A program made the position numbers and the translations under genes. DNA of 10,982 bases, from NCBI GenBank assembly GCA_013042925.1, contig JABDPH010000329.1, positions 1 through 10,982 of the forward strand, read 5' to 3'. Positions 1-6,959 of this stretch are shown in pieces (position 1 is the stretch's first letter; every line of letters begins with the position of its first letter). The notes under the pieces were generated by a model that had not been told where the DNA came from, searched no databases, and saw nothing but the letters and a program-made list of their open reading frames with translations. The stretch comes from Eudoraea sp. GTDB lineage: Bacteria; Bacteroidota; Bacteroidia; Flavobacteriales; Flavobacteriaceae.

Positions 1-333
1 AACGGGCAGTTTGTTTTTAAAAATGCCGTAGTTCGTGTTAGTGAGGTGATTATGGAAGGGTTAAAGGCCAATAAACTTGAACCAAAAGATATTGATATGC
101 TAATTCCCCACCAGGCTAATTTGAGAATTTCCCAGTTTATTCAGCACAAGATGAGGTTGGGAGATGACCAGGTTTACAACAATATTATGAAATACGGGAA
201 TACCACTGCGGCTTCTATTCCAATTGCCCTCACCGAAGCATGGGAGCAGGGTAAAATTAAAGAAGGAGACCTTGTAGTATTGGCTGCCTTTGGGAGCGGA
301 TTTACATGGGGAAGTGCCATAATCAGATGGTAA
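1..333 (+). CDS. fabH: 3-oxoacyl-[acyl-carrier-protein] synthase III (FabH), C-terminal part
   Basis: The reading frame is open from the first base, so this is the 3' end of a longer gene; about 110 codons are visible, against roughly 330 in the family. FabH condenses acetyl-CoA or another acyl-CoA with malonyl-ACP to start fatty acid synthesis in the cytoplasm. Two of the three catalytic residues are in view: the His of the PHQAN motif (codon at 109-111) and the Asn of the YGNTTAAS motif (codon at 199-201). The Cys lies upstream of the window. The Gly-rich end (AAFGSGFTWGSA) is the usual C-terminal strand of the thiolase fold. The next gene begins 19 bases later on the same strand, so co-transcription is likely. 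The family is clear, but a paralogous KAS III enzyme with another acyl preference cannot be excluded. Confidence 0.93.
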   Translation, partial: NGQFVFKNAVVRVSEVIMEGLKANKLEPKDIDMLIPHQANLRISQFIQHKMRLGDDQVYNNIMKYGNTTAASIPIALTEAWEQGKIKEGDLVVLAAFGSGFTWGSAIIRW

Positions 334-352
334 AAACTTAAATCAAATTTGG

Positions 353-904
353 ATGGGGAAACGTTCTAAAAGTCTGGATTCAAAACAAATAGAATTTATA
401 GCTAAACAAAAACTTTTTTTTGTGGCTACTGCCATGAAAGATGGATCTATAAATCTATCTCCTAAAGGAATGGATTCTTTTAGAATAATAGACAACAACA
501 ATATTCTTTGGTTAAACCTTACCGGAAGTGGAAACGAAACCGCTACTCATTTACAATACGACAAAAGAATGACTATAATGTTCTGTGCATTTGAAGGGAA
601 ACCAATGATTTTACGCCTTTATGGCGAAGCAAGGCCATTCCATAAGCGAGATGCCTTTTGGAATGAGCATATTGGGCAGTTTCCTGAAATAGCGGGTGGC
701 AGGCAATTAATTCATATGAAAATAAAGCTCGTCCAGACTTCCTGCGGGTTCGGTGTTCCTTTGATGGATTATAAAGGGGAGCGAAACATGCTCAATATAT
801 GGGCGGAAAATAAAGGTGAGGACGGACTGAACGAATATATGGGTCTGAAGAATGTTAAAAGTCTGGATGGTTTGCCCACCGGAATATTTGATGAATCCTC
901 CTAA
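353..904 (+). CDS. Pyridoxamine 5'-phosphate oxidase-family (FMN-binding split barrel) protein
   Basis: A 183-residue cytoplasmic protein of the PNPOx-like flavin-binding fold. The N-terminal half matches the subgroup pattern: a strand with FFVATAMKDG (about 22-31), then INLSPKGMDSFR (33-44), then a nucleotide-contact-like stretch LNLTGSGNETATHL (55-67). A second block at about 128-140 carries SCGFGVPLMDY, which I recognise from this subgroup. True PdxH enzymes have a different C-terminus, so vitamin B6 synthesis is not implied; relatives bind FMN, F420 or haem and most have no known substrate. The ATG at 353 sits 19 bases after the fabH stop and has no clear Shine-Dalgarno, as is normal here. 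A hairpin terminator follows directly. The fold is fairly sure, the reaction unknown. Confidence 0.85.
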   Translation: MGKRSKSLDSKQIEFIAKQKLFFVATAMKDGSINLSPKGMDSFRIIDNNNILWLNLTGSGNETATHLQYDKRMTIMFCAFEGKPMILRLYGEARPFHKRDAFWNEHIGQFPEIAGGRQLIHMKIKLVQTSCGFGVPLMDYKGERNMLNIWAENKGEDGLNEYMGLKNVKSLDGLPTGIFDESS

Positions 905-910
905 ATTTAA

Positions 911-940
911 AACCCCCGACTAATCAGTCAGGGGTTATTT
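911..940. terminator. Two-way intrinsic terminator between convergent genes
   Basis: AACCCC (911-916) pairs with GGGGTT (931-936). Inside it, after one C/A mismatch, GACT (918-921) pairs with AGTC (926-929) around an AATC loop. Read on +, the stem is followed by ATTT; read on -, it is followed by TTTTAAATTT. It lies 6 bases after the stop of the flavoprotein gene and about 60 bases beyond the stop of the convergent receptor gene, so it can end both transcripts. Confidence 0.85.
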
Positions 941-1000
941 AATTGACAAATATTACACGAGATAACCAACCAATACTCCGTATATTTTATCAATTACTAT

Positions 1001-3451
1001 TTAAAGCATACCACCACCACTTTGCTTCGTATTACTATCTCTTCTTTTTCGTTTGGCCGCCTTGTTTTTTCCACTTCCAAACCGATAAGAAATTCCTGCA
1101 AAGACAGTTTGGCTCTCCCAATTAAATTCGGCTACCTGGGTAAAAGGCTTATCGCCGCTGGCTGCAAATCGCATTGTGTTAAAAACGTCATTGAAGTTAA
1201 CACTGAAAGTACCATTACCTTTCGCGAAACTGTAACGAGCACCCAGATTCACAAAATACATGGGCTCTACGTCAAACTGTATGGTTCTGTTTTGTCCTCT
1301 GTAAAATCCAAATAACTGAAAAGTTAAATTTTTGGTGGCTTTGAAACTGTTATTCATTCTAAAATTCCACGCTGTATTTTCCACTTCAACTTCCTCATTA
1401 ATTATGTCATCTATTGTAGCGGTATTATTATCGGATTGTAGGCTCTCAGTAATTCCTCGTTGTGTTTGTGAATACAAATCAAAACTGGCATTAAAACTCC
1501 ACCATTTAGTTAGCTTATAATTACTTGAAACCTCAATACCATATGCAGAGGTATCGTCGAAATTGTCGAAGGTTAATATAAGTTTGTTTAGGTCTAGTCT
1601 GTCTACATAAATAGCCCTGTTAATTTCATCTTTAATGTTCCTGTAAAATATACCTGATGTTATGCTTCCATTCTTCAGGCGTCTGGTATAATTTATTTCA
1701 TATGAAAATGTAAATTGAGGAACAAGTGTTGGGTTCCCAAATGAGGATAATAAAGGGGTAGACCACTCACGAATAGGATTAACCTGTGTAAGTCCGGGGC
1801 GGTCAACCCGTCTGCTAAAACTAAATTGAAACTGATTTTTATCAGATGGCTTATAGGTTACAAAACCAGAAGGATACAGTTCTGTATACTTATCTGTAAA
1901 GGACCTTACCTGGTTGGTGTCTGCTTTAACCTCAACATCTTCGACACGCAGCCCTACCTGATACCCCCATTTATCATAATTCTGACCAAAACTTGCATAG
2001 GCAGAGTAAATGTCCATTCCATAAACAAAATCGGTATCCGGAGTTGGTATCAAACTTCCATCGGGAGTATACGAAAGTCCTGTAGAAGAATAATCCACAT
2101 TGGTTTCAAAAATTCTTGCTTCCAGACCAACTTCAAGTTTGGATATAGAATCTAAAGGATTTACATAGTCCAGGTTTACAAGAGTCTGGTCTCTTTTGGT
2201 ATCTACAAAATCTTGATAATCCGGGAATAATGTATTTCCGGTCGACTTAAATTGAGCATTTTCTTCATCAGTAAACTTATTGTAATCTACTTCCAGCTCA
2301 ATGTTATGACCTTCTTTATTGAAATCCAGTTTATAGTCAAAATTGTATTGCTGGCTGTGGTTATCATTCTTATTTTCGAAGATTTGATTGGTATTGAGCA
2401 GCGGATCATCAAAGTATGTAACCTGTGTCTGTCCGTTTGTTTTACCGTCAAAATAATTTTGGTTTGTGAAAAACGAAATGGTGTTCTTATCATTGAGATA
2501 AAAATCCATTCCAACTTTAAATAAATTAGACTTTCTGTTATCTAAAAAATCAAACAATTGTTCAGAATTCTCGTCAATTCTGAATATAATTCCATCGTTT
2601 ACATATTTGCCGATATTGTTTCCGAAGTTTCCATACACATTTACCTTACCATTTCTGTAGTTAAGATCGATTGAGCTGTTAAACTTTGCTTCCTGACCTA
2701 CTGTTAGACCTGTATTCAAATTCCCGTTAAAACCATTATTTGAATTTTTGTGAAGTATAATGTTTATGAGGCCAGTCATCCCATCAGGATTATATTTGGC
2801 TGACGGATTGGTAATTAATTCAATAGACTTTATGGAAGTAGATGGTATCTGCCTTAATAATTGGGCAACCGGCACATTGGTTAGTTTGCCATCTACCATA
2901 ACCCTTACATTTGAGTTTCCCCTCATGGTAAGTTGTCCGGTTTGCTGATCTACATTAAGCGAGGGTATATTATTCATTATATCAGAAGCGGTGGCCCCAG
3001 CGGTCGTAAGATCTTTGCCTACATTTACCACTTTACGATCTATACGCTGTTCTATAGTCGTCCGCTCTGCTACAACTTCCACGCCTGAGAGTTCTTCTGC
3101 TTCCTCTTCAAGGGAAATAACCCCTAAATTAGGATTACGATTGTCTTTTGATAATGTAATCTGCTGTATGTGCGATTTGAAGCCTATATATTGAACCTCT
3201 ACAATGAAAGACCCTTCTGGTAATTTTTTTATTTGAAAAGTACCCTTTTCATCCGTGATTCCACCGGTCAATGTCGTGTTGTCTGAAGCTCGCTTGATCA
3301 CTATTGCCGCATATGCTACCGGCTGATTCTGGATATTGTCTACTACCTTGCCGCTAATGCTTCCCAATACAATATCGGGATCAGATATTTCTGCTTTTAC
3401 CAGGGTTACGCCACCTAATAGAAGGACGTAGATTAAAAATTTTTTGATCAT
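1001..3451 (-). CDS. TonB-dependent outer-membrane receptor with N-terminal carboxypeptidase-regulatory-like domain
   Basis: An 816-residue outer-membrane protein. I chose the ATG at 3451 because it starts a typical signal peptide (MIKKFLIYVLLLGG..., likely cut after VKA at residue 20); an in-frame start at 3496 would add 15 residues in front of it. Domains in order: a carboxypeptidase-D-regulatory-like beta sandwich at about 31-115 (SISGKVVD... GGITDEKGTFQIKKLPEG), a plug at about 140-235 (DIMNNIPSLNVD, MRGNSNVRVMVDGK, SIELITNPSAKYNPDGMTG), then a beta barrel to about 791 resembling the OMP_b-brl_3 group. The last barrel strand (VFAGISYRF, 783-791) is followed by a 25-residue Lys/Arg-rich tail ending GGGML. 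No SusD-like partner gene is adjacent, so it is not a standard SusC/SusD glycan locus. The substrate cannot be read from sequence. Its terminator is shared with the convergent gene. Confidence 0.9.
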   Translation of the reverse strand: MIKKFLIYVLLLGGVTLVKAEISDPDIVLGSISGKVVDNIQNQPVAYAAIVIKRASDNTTLTGGITDEKGTFQIKKLPEGSFIVEVQYIGFKSHIQQITLSKDNRNPNLGVISLEEEAEELSGVEVVAERTTIEQRIDRKVVNVGKDLTTAGATASDIMNNIPSLNVDQQTGQLTMRGNSNVRVMVDGKLTNVPVAQLLRQIPSTSIKSIELITNPSAKYNPDGMTGLINIILHKNSNNGFNGNLNTGLTVGQEAKFNSSIDLNYRNGKVNVYGNFGNNIGKYVNDGIIFRIDENSEQLFDFLDNRKSNLFKVGMDFYLNDKNTISFFTNQNYFDGKTNGQTQVTYFDDPLLNTNQIFENKNDNHSQQYNFDYKLDFNKEGHNIELEVDYNKFTDEENAQFKSTGNTLFPDYQDFVDTKRDQTLVNLDYVNPLDSISKLEVGLEARIFETNVDYSSTGLSYTPDGSLIPTPDTDFVYGMDIYSAYASFGQNYDKWGYQVGLRVEDVEVKADTNQVRSFTDKYTELYPSGFVTYKPSDKNQFQFSFSRRVDRPGLTQVNPIREWSTPLLSSFGNPTLVPQFTFSYEINYTRRLKNGSITSGIFYRNIKDEINRAIYVDRLDLNKLILTFDNFDDTSAYGIEVSSNYKLTKWWSFNASFDLYSQTQRGITESLQSDNNTATIDDIINEEVEVENTAWNFRMNNSFKATKNLTFQLFGFYRGQNRTIQFDVEPMYFVNLGARYSFAKGNGTFSVNFNDVFNTMRFAASGDKPFTQVAEFNWESQTVFAGISYRFGSGKNKAAKRKRRDSNTKQSGGGML

Positions 3452-3603
3452 GAACGTTGTGATTGTGATTGATTGATGATACATACATGACGACAAGAGA
3501 TCGGTTATGTTACCTTAAATAAATATTTTAACATATTTACACTATTCAAATGGCAGGCTGTCTTTTAAACTTTTTTGAATTAGATTTGATTAAATTGATG
3601 TAG

Positions 3604-3611
3604 TATCTTTG
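3604..3611 (+). promoter_or_regulatory. Candidate -7 promoter box (TAnnTTTG)
   Basis: TATCTTTG fits the Bacteroidota -7 consensus TAnnTTTG exactly. The best upstream TTTG (3585-3588) leaves a 15-base spacer, shorter than the roughly 17-23 expected, so support is partial. Transcription would start near 3617 and run towards the terminator at 3666-3689 and the gene at 3842. Confidence 0.35.
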
Positions 3612-3665
3612 GTCTTTTGATGACCAGCAATTGCACGCAAATAGTTTAATGTAATGAAATAATAA

Positions 3666-3689
3666 AACCCCGACATATTTGCCGGGGTT
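3666..3689. terminator. Intrinsic terminator hairpin with no annotated gene in front of it
   Basis: AACCCCG (3666-3672) pairs perfectly with CGGGGTT (3683-3689) around a 10-base loop. On - the stem is followed by TTATTATTTC, a good U-rich tail; on + it is followed by CTTTCG, a weaker one. It lies between two divergent genes, so it ends neither of them. It must serve a short unannotated transcript or act as a block against read-through. Confidence 0.7.
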
Positions 3690-3841
3690 CTTTCGTTGAT
3701 GAGCCATACTAAACACTAACCATTAACTATAAAAATATAGCACCAACAACGAATTAGGTTTTTTGTTATACTATCTAAAGACGAATTATTATTTGAAAAG
3801 TTACAGTCATTAACACACTTTAACGTAGCAAGGATTATTTT

Positions 3842-4201
3842 ATGAAAACTACACTTGTTTTTGGAGCTTCCTTAAACCCGAATCGCTACAGTAATTTGGC
3901 CATTTACAAATTGCGGGCAAATAATATTGAAACCTCCGCTTTTGGTCTTAGGAATGGGAATGTAGCAGATGTGCAGATTAGAACGGAGCTTGAAAAATTT
4001 CAAAATATTCATACGATTACCTTATATCTCAATGATAAGCGACAAAAGGAATATTATGAACAAATCATTCAGATAAAACCAGAACGTGTGATTTTTAATC
4101 CCGGAACCGAAAACCCGGAGTTTTACGCACTGCTTCGAAATAATGAAATTAGGGTGGAAGAAGCATGTACTTTGGTGCTATTGGCTACACATCAATATTA
4201 A
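3842..4201 (+). CDS. CoA-binding domain protein (CoA_binding_2 / YccU-like)
   Basis: A 119-residue single-domain Rossmann-like protein. The start KTTLVFGASLNPNRYSN (about 2-18) is the glycine-containing nucleotide-binding loop of the family, followed by FGLRNGNVADV (34-44), FNPGTENPE (85-93) and the closing VEEACTLVLL (105-114) with its conserved Cys109. Relatives bind CoA, and the fold is that of the CoA-binding half of succinyl-CoA synthetase, but no reaction is established for the stand-alone form. The ATG is supported by AAGGA at 3830-3834, 7 bases upstream, one of the few Shine-Dalgarno-like sites in the window. The length is slightly below the 120-140 usual for the family. The next gene starts 5 bases after the stop, so the two are probably co-transcribed. 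Confidence 0.88.
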   Translation: MKTTLVFGASLNPNRYSNLAIYKLRANNIETSAFGLRNGNVADVQIRTELEKFQNIHTITLYLNDKRQKEYYEQIIQIKPERVIFNPGTENPEFYALLRNNEIRVEEACTLVLLATHQY

Positions 4202-4206
4202 TTGAT

Positions 4207-4731
4207 ATGCTAAAGACAATTATTTTTTTCTATTTGGCTTTGATGGTGTTTACCGGAAGTGCTCAGCGACAAGAAAATCAGAAATTGGTATTGTCAATAT
4301 ATGAATATGTTGAAATGCTGGAGAATAAGTCTGATTGGGACTCAATAGTAGAATTTCAATTGTTAAACTATACCAGCCGGGGTGCTCATCTTAGTTCGTT
4401 TTTTGAGAAAGATGAAATCCAAAAGTTGTCGCTTAAGGCTTCCGGAGAAAATACTACTCTAGAAAAATATTTCTACCTGAAGGATGGCAAATTGATTTAT
4501 TTTTCAGAAAAAAGCTACGACCTTCCCTATAATGAAGGTGACGAAGATAAAGTACCGACCCGAATCCTGGACTATGAGACAAAATGCTATTTTGATGAAC
4601 AACGGCTTTTTCAGCAATTAGAGCAAGATGAATTAAATTCGAATAGTACAGAGATTTATTTGAAAGAGATGGGAAATTCAATTCTTGAAGACCTTGAACA
4701 CTTAAAAGCCGCAATTATTGAAAAGTACTAA
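4207..4731 (+). CDS. Secreted/periplasmic protein of unknown function
   Basis: A 174-residue protein I do not recognise. The ATG at 4207 begins a clear signal peptide ([19 protein letters not shown], likely cut just before Gln20); an in-frame ATG at 4165 would bury it behind 14 residues and overlap the previous gene, so it was not used. There is no lipobox Cys, and the only Cys (127) is internal, so the mature protein is probably soluble in the periplasm or secreted. It is acidic, rich in Glu, Asp, Tyr and Leu, with a helix-like C-terminal third (about 132-173). A central segment, [18 protein letters not shown] (85-102), resembles strands seen in small antiparallel beta-sheet periplasmic proteins. 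It lies 5 bases after the CoA-binding gene. Its stop codon overlaps that of the convergent symporter gene. Confidence 0.75.
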   Translation: MLKTIIFFYLALMVFTGSAQRQENQKLVLSIYEYVEMLENKSDWDSIVEFQLLNYTSRGAHLSSFFEKDEIQKLSLKASGENTTLEKYFYLKDGKLIYFSEKSYDLPYNEGDEDKVPTRILDYETKCYFDEQRLFQQLEQDELNSNSTEIYLKEMGNSILEDLEHLKAAIIEKY

Positions 4732-6191
4732 GCAGGTTTTTTTCTAATAAGATATAATCCAATAAAAGTAAATAATCCATTAACAGGTAACAATTCATAT
4801 CCTACGGCGTATCCTCCGAGGTATTCAGCTGGTATATTCGCAATCCCAATTACCATTAGTACTGCGGTTACGGCTACAATCCAAACATAGTTGTCTTCTA
4901 CTTTATGAGATGTAAAGATGCCAAATGCAAAGAGGCCCAATAATGGTCCGTAGGTGTAGGTAGCAACGGTCAAAAGGCCATCAATAACATTCCTGTCTAA
5001 AACATATTTGAATAGTATAACCATTAGAATCAGCAGCACACTCATCCAGACATGGGTTTTCTTTCTTATTGTCTTTTGAGCGTTTGCCGGTTTCCTTTCA
5101 ATTCCCAGAAAATCAACACAAAACGAAGTTGTCAGGGAAGTAAGAGCACTATCTGCACTGCTGTAGGCAGCCGCAATCAGCCCAAGCATAAAAGTGATCG
5201 CTACGGTAATACCCAAACCACTGTTTAACGCAATTTCAGGAAAAAGCAGATCAGATTTTGGTTCCCCATCCATTAGTGGAGTTGCAATATCAAATTTGGA
5301 AGCATATATAAAAAGCAAAGCACCCAATAGCAGAAAGACAAAATTTACCACAATAAGGATAAGACTGAAAGAAACCATATTCTTCTGAGCGTCCTTTAAA
5401 TTCTTGCAGGTTAAGTTCTTCTGCATCATATCCTGATCCAGTCCGGTCATACAAATAGTAATGAACATGCCCCCCAGAAAGGATTTTATAAAGTGATTTT
5501 TCACATAAAAATCATCTGTAAATAACACCTGACTGTATTCCTTTAATTCTTCGGAATTAATAAATTCCGTAAAGCTCCAGCCTAATTTTGCATTTATAAA
5601 GTAAATAGATAAGCCTACAGATAACAGCATAAACAAAGTTTGAAGAGTATCTGTCCAAACAATTGTTTTTATCCCGCCTCTAAAAGTATATATCCATATC
5701 AAAAGGATAGATAAAACCACGGTAACTTCAAATGGAACATTCCAGGCGTCAAATACAAACTGCTGCAGCACAATGGCTACCAGGAAAAGGCGGAAAGAGG
5801 CTCCCAATACCCTGGAGATAAAGAAAGATAAAGCTCCAATTTTGTAACTCACATTTCCAAATCGTTCCTTGAGGTACTCATAAATAGAAGTAACATTAGA
5901 GCTATAATATATGGGCATAAGAATAAAGGCAACGACAAAATATCCTACCAAATAGCCGAAAACAACCTGCATATAACTGAATTGGGAACTTTCTACCCAG
6001 CCCGGCACAGATATAAAAGTGACCCCGGATAAGGATGCACCAATCATGCCAAAGGCAACTAAATACCAGGGCGATTGTTTTCCTGCCTTAAAAAAATCAG
6101 CATTGGAATCGTTTTTTCCGGTGAAGTAAGAGATAAGCAATAGCAAGAAGAAATAACCGCCAATAAGGAGCAGAATATGCGATGCTGTCAT
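4728..6191 (-). CDS. Sodium:solute symporter (SSS / SLC5 family)
   Basis: A 487-residue inner-membrane protein with about 13 hydrophobic segments, the usual length and topology for the family. Family marks: [25 protein letters not shown] (about 32-55) spanning TM1, where Na+ contacts lie in v[15 protein letters not shown] (102-112); [14 protein letters not shown] (171-184); [11 protein letters not shown] (250-260); and [16 protein letters not shown] (340-355) on the TM8 equivalent, whose SS pair corresponds to the Na2-site serines of vSGLT. It would import a solute with Na+, but the substrate (sugar, amino acid, sialic acid, other) cannot be told. The start at 6191 is 58 bases from the divergent recR start. 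Its TAG stop overlaps the TAA stop of the opposing secreted-protein gene, leaving no room for a terminator between them. Confidence 0.93.
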   Translation of the reverse strand: MTASHILLLIGGYFFLLLLISYFTGKNDSNADFFKAGKQSPWYLVAFGMIGASLSGVTFISVPGWVESSQFSYMQVVFGYLVGYFVVAFILMPIYYSSNVTSIYEYLKERFGNVSYKIGALSFFISRVLGASFRLFLVAIVLQQFVFDAWNVPFEVTVVLSILLIWIYTFRGGIKTIVWTDTLQTLFMLLSVGLSIYFINAKLGWSFTEFINSEELKEYSQVLFTDDFYVKNHFIKSFLGGMFITICMTGLDQDMMQKNLTCKNLKDAQKNMVSFSLILIVVNFVFLLLGALLFIYASKFDIATPLMDGEPKSDLLFPEIALNSGLGITVAITFMLGLIAAAYSSADSALTSLTTSFCVDFLGIERKPANAQKTIRKKTHVWMSVLLILMVILFKYVLDRNVIDGLLTVATYTYGPLLGLFAFGIFTSHKVEDNYVWIVAVTAVLMVIGIANIPAEYLGGYAVGYELLPVNGLFTFIGLYLIRKKPA

Positions 6192-6249
6192 AAAAATAAA
6201 TTACAAGCGCAAAGTACAAAAACTTAAAACATTATGTAATTTTGCCTTT
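6192..6249. promoter_or_regulatory. Divergent promoter region, symporter / recR
   Basis: These 58 bases must carry the start signals for both genes unless either is read from further away. On +, TAATTTTG (6237-6244) fits TAnnTTTG and lies only 5 bases before the recR ATG, which would make the mRNA leaderless or nearly so. On -, TACTTTG (6216 down to 6210) is one base short of the consensus and sits about 19 bases before the symporter ATG. Neither has a clear TTG at the -33 position. Confidence 0.4.
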
Positions 6250-6870
6250 ATGGAATTTTCATCTAAACTCTTGGAAAATGCAGTATACCATATGTCTCAG
6301 TTACCGGGAATTGGTAAACGAACTGCTTTGCGGTTAGTACTTCACCTTTTAAACCAGCCGGAAGAACAAACCTCAGATTTATCTCGTTCGCTTCAGGCGC
6401 TCAGAGAGGAAATCAAATTTTGCTCCACTTGCCATAATATCTCAGATGTTGCGCTATGCGAAATCTGTGCAAATTCTAAAAGAGAGCAGGATGTGGTTTG
6501 TGTAGTTGAAGATATTCGGGATGTAATGGCTATTGAAAACACGGGTCAATATACAGGCTTATACCACGTGCTTGGAGGCAAAATATCCCCGATGGAAGGT
6601 GTTGGTCCACAAGATTTAACCATTTCCTCCCTGATCTCAAAAGTTAGTCAAAATAAGATAAAGGAACTGATATTTGCCCTGAGCTCTACCATGGAAGGGG
6701 ATACTACTAACTTTTATATCTATAAACAATTAAAGCCTTTTGATTTAAAAATATCTACAATTGCGAGAGGTATATCGGTAGGCGATGAATTGGAATATGC
6801 AGATGAAGTTACTTTAGGAAGAAGCATTCTTAACAGAATTCCATTTGAAGGTTCCTTAAAGGCTACCTAA
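6250..6870 (+). CDS. recR: Recombination mediator protein RecR
   Basis: RecR works with RecO (and RecF) to load RecA on single-stranded DNA at gaps during recombinational repair. The 206 residues are full length for the family. In order: a helix-hairpin-helix at about 12-34 ([16 protein letters not shown]), a zinc finger with Cys58, Cys61, Cys70 and Cys73 (C-x2-C-x8-C-x2-C), a TOPRIM domain starting at [17 protein letters not shown] (83-99) with its Glu and the later SSTMEGDTT block, and the C-terminal [21 protein letters not shown] signature. The ATG at 6250 gives the expected N-terminus. The gene is divergent from the symporter and followed 89 bases later by the E2 gene, with no obvious hairpin between. 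Confidence 0.97.
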   Translation: MEFSSKLLENAVYHMSQLPGIGKRTALRLVLHLLNQPEEQTSDLSRSLQALREEIKFCSTCHNISDVALCEICANSKREQDVVCVVEDIRDVMAIENTGQYTGLYHVLGGKISPMEGVGPQDLTISSLISKVSQNKIKELIFALSSTMEGDTTNFYIYKQLKPFDLKISTIARGISVGDELEYADEVTLGRSILNRIPFEGSLKAT

Positions 6871-6914
6871 AGATAATAGATACAATAAATTTAAAAATAA
6901 GGACGTTTTTTTAG

Positions 6915-6922
6915 TATTTTTG
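6915..6922 (+). promoter_or_regulatory. Candidate -7 promoter box upstream of the E2 gene
   Basis: TATTTTTG fits TAnnTTTG exactly and lies 37 bases before the E2 ATG at 6960, giving a leader of about 30 bases. No TTG is present at the expected -33 position, and the sequence is AT-rich, so a chance match is possible. If real, the E2 gene is transcribed independently of recR. Confidence 0.4.
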
Positions 6923-6959
6923 CAAAATATTTAATCAAAAAAGCACTTTAAATAATAAT

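Larger units (their letters stand above)
3452..3841. other. 390-base intergenic region between divergent genes
   Basis: This gap separates the receptor gene (-) from the CoA-binding gene (+) and should hold both promoters. It contains a near-perfect TAnnTTTG box on + (TATCTTTG, 3604-3611), a GC-rich hairpin terminator (3666-3689), a weak AT hairpin (CTATA/TATAG, 3727-3740) and short GATT-type repeats just upstream of the receptor start (about 3458-3478). On -, a TTTG near 3546-3549 stands 21 bases before a poor TATTTATT box, a weak candidate for the receptor promoter. I see no convincing protein gene: an open frame of about 53 codons on - (starting 3707) runs straight through the hairpin, and a 9-codon frame on + (3620-3649) is too short to judge. 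Confidence 0.7.

Noticed and set aside
1022-3194. Several + strand open frames of 60-110 codons inside the receptor gene
   Set aside because: They are shadows of the - strand coding frame, with low-complexity, unrecognisable translations.
3452-3496. Upstream in-frame start for the receptor (ATG at 3496)
   Set aside because: It would add 15 residues in front of a complete signal peptide; the ATG at 3451 fits far better.
911-3689. The two hairpins (911-936 and 3666-3689) as copies of a mobile repeat
   Set aside because: They share only the AACCCC/GGGGTT stem common in terminators; the loops and flanks differ.
3549-3707. Open frame of about 53 codons on the - strand starting MAHQRKNPGKY
   Set aside because: It reads straight through the perfect terminator hairpin at 3666-3689, has no recognisable domain and no clear start signal; likely chance.
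4165-4206. Upstream in-frame ATG for the secreted protein, overlapping the CoA-binding gene
   Set aside because: It would hide the signal peptide that begins at 4207.
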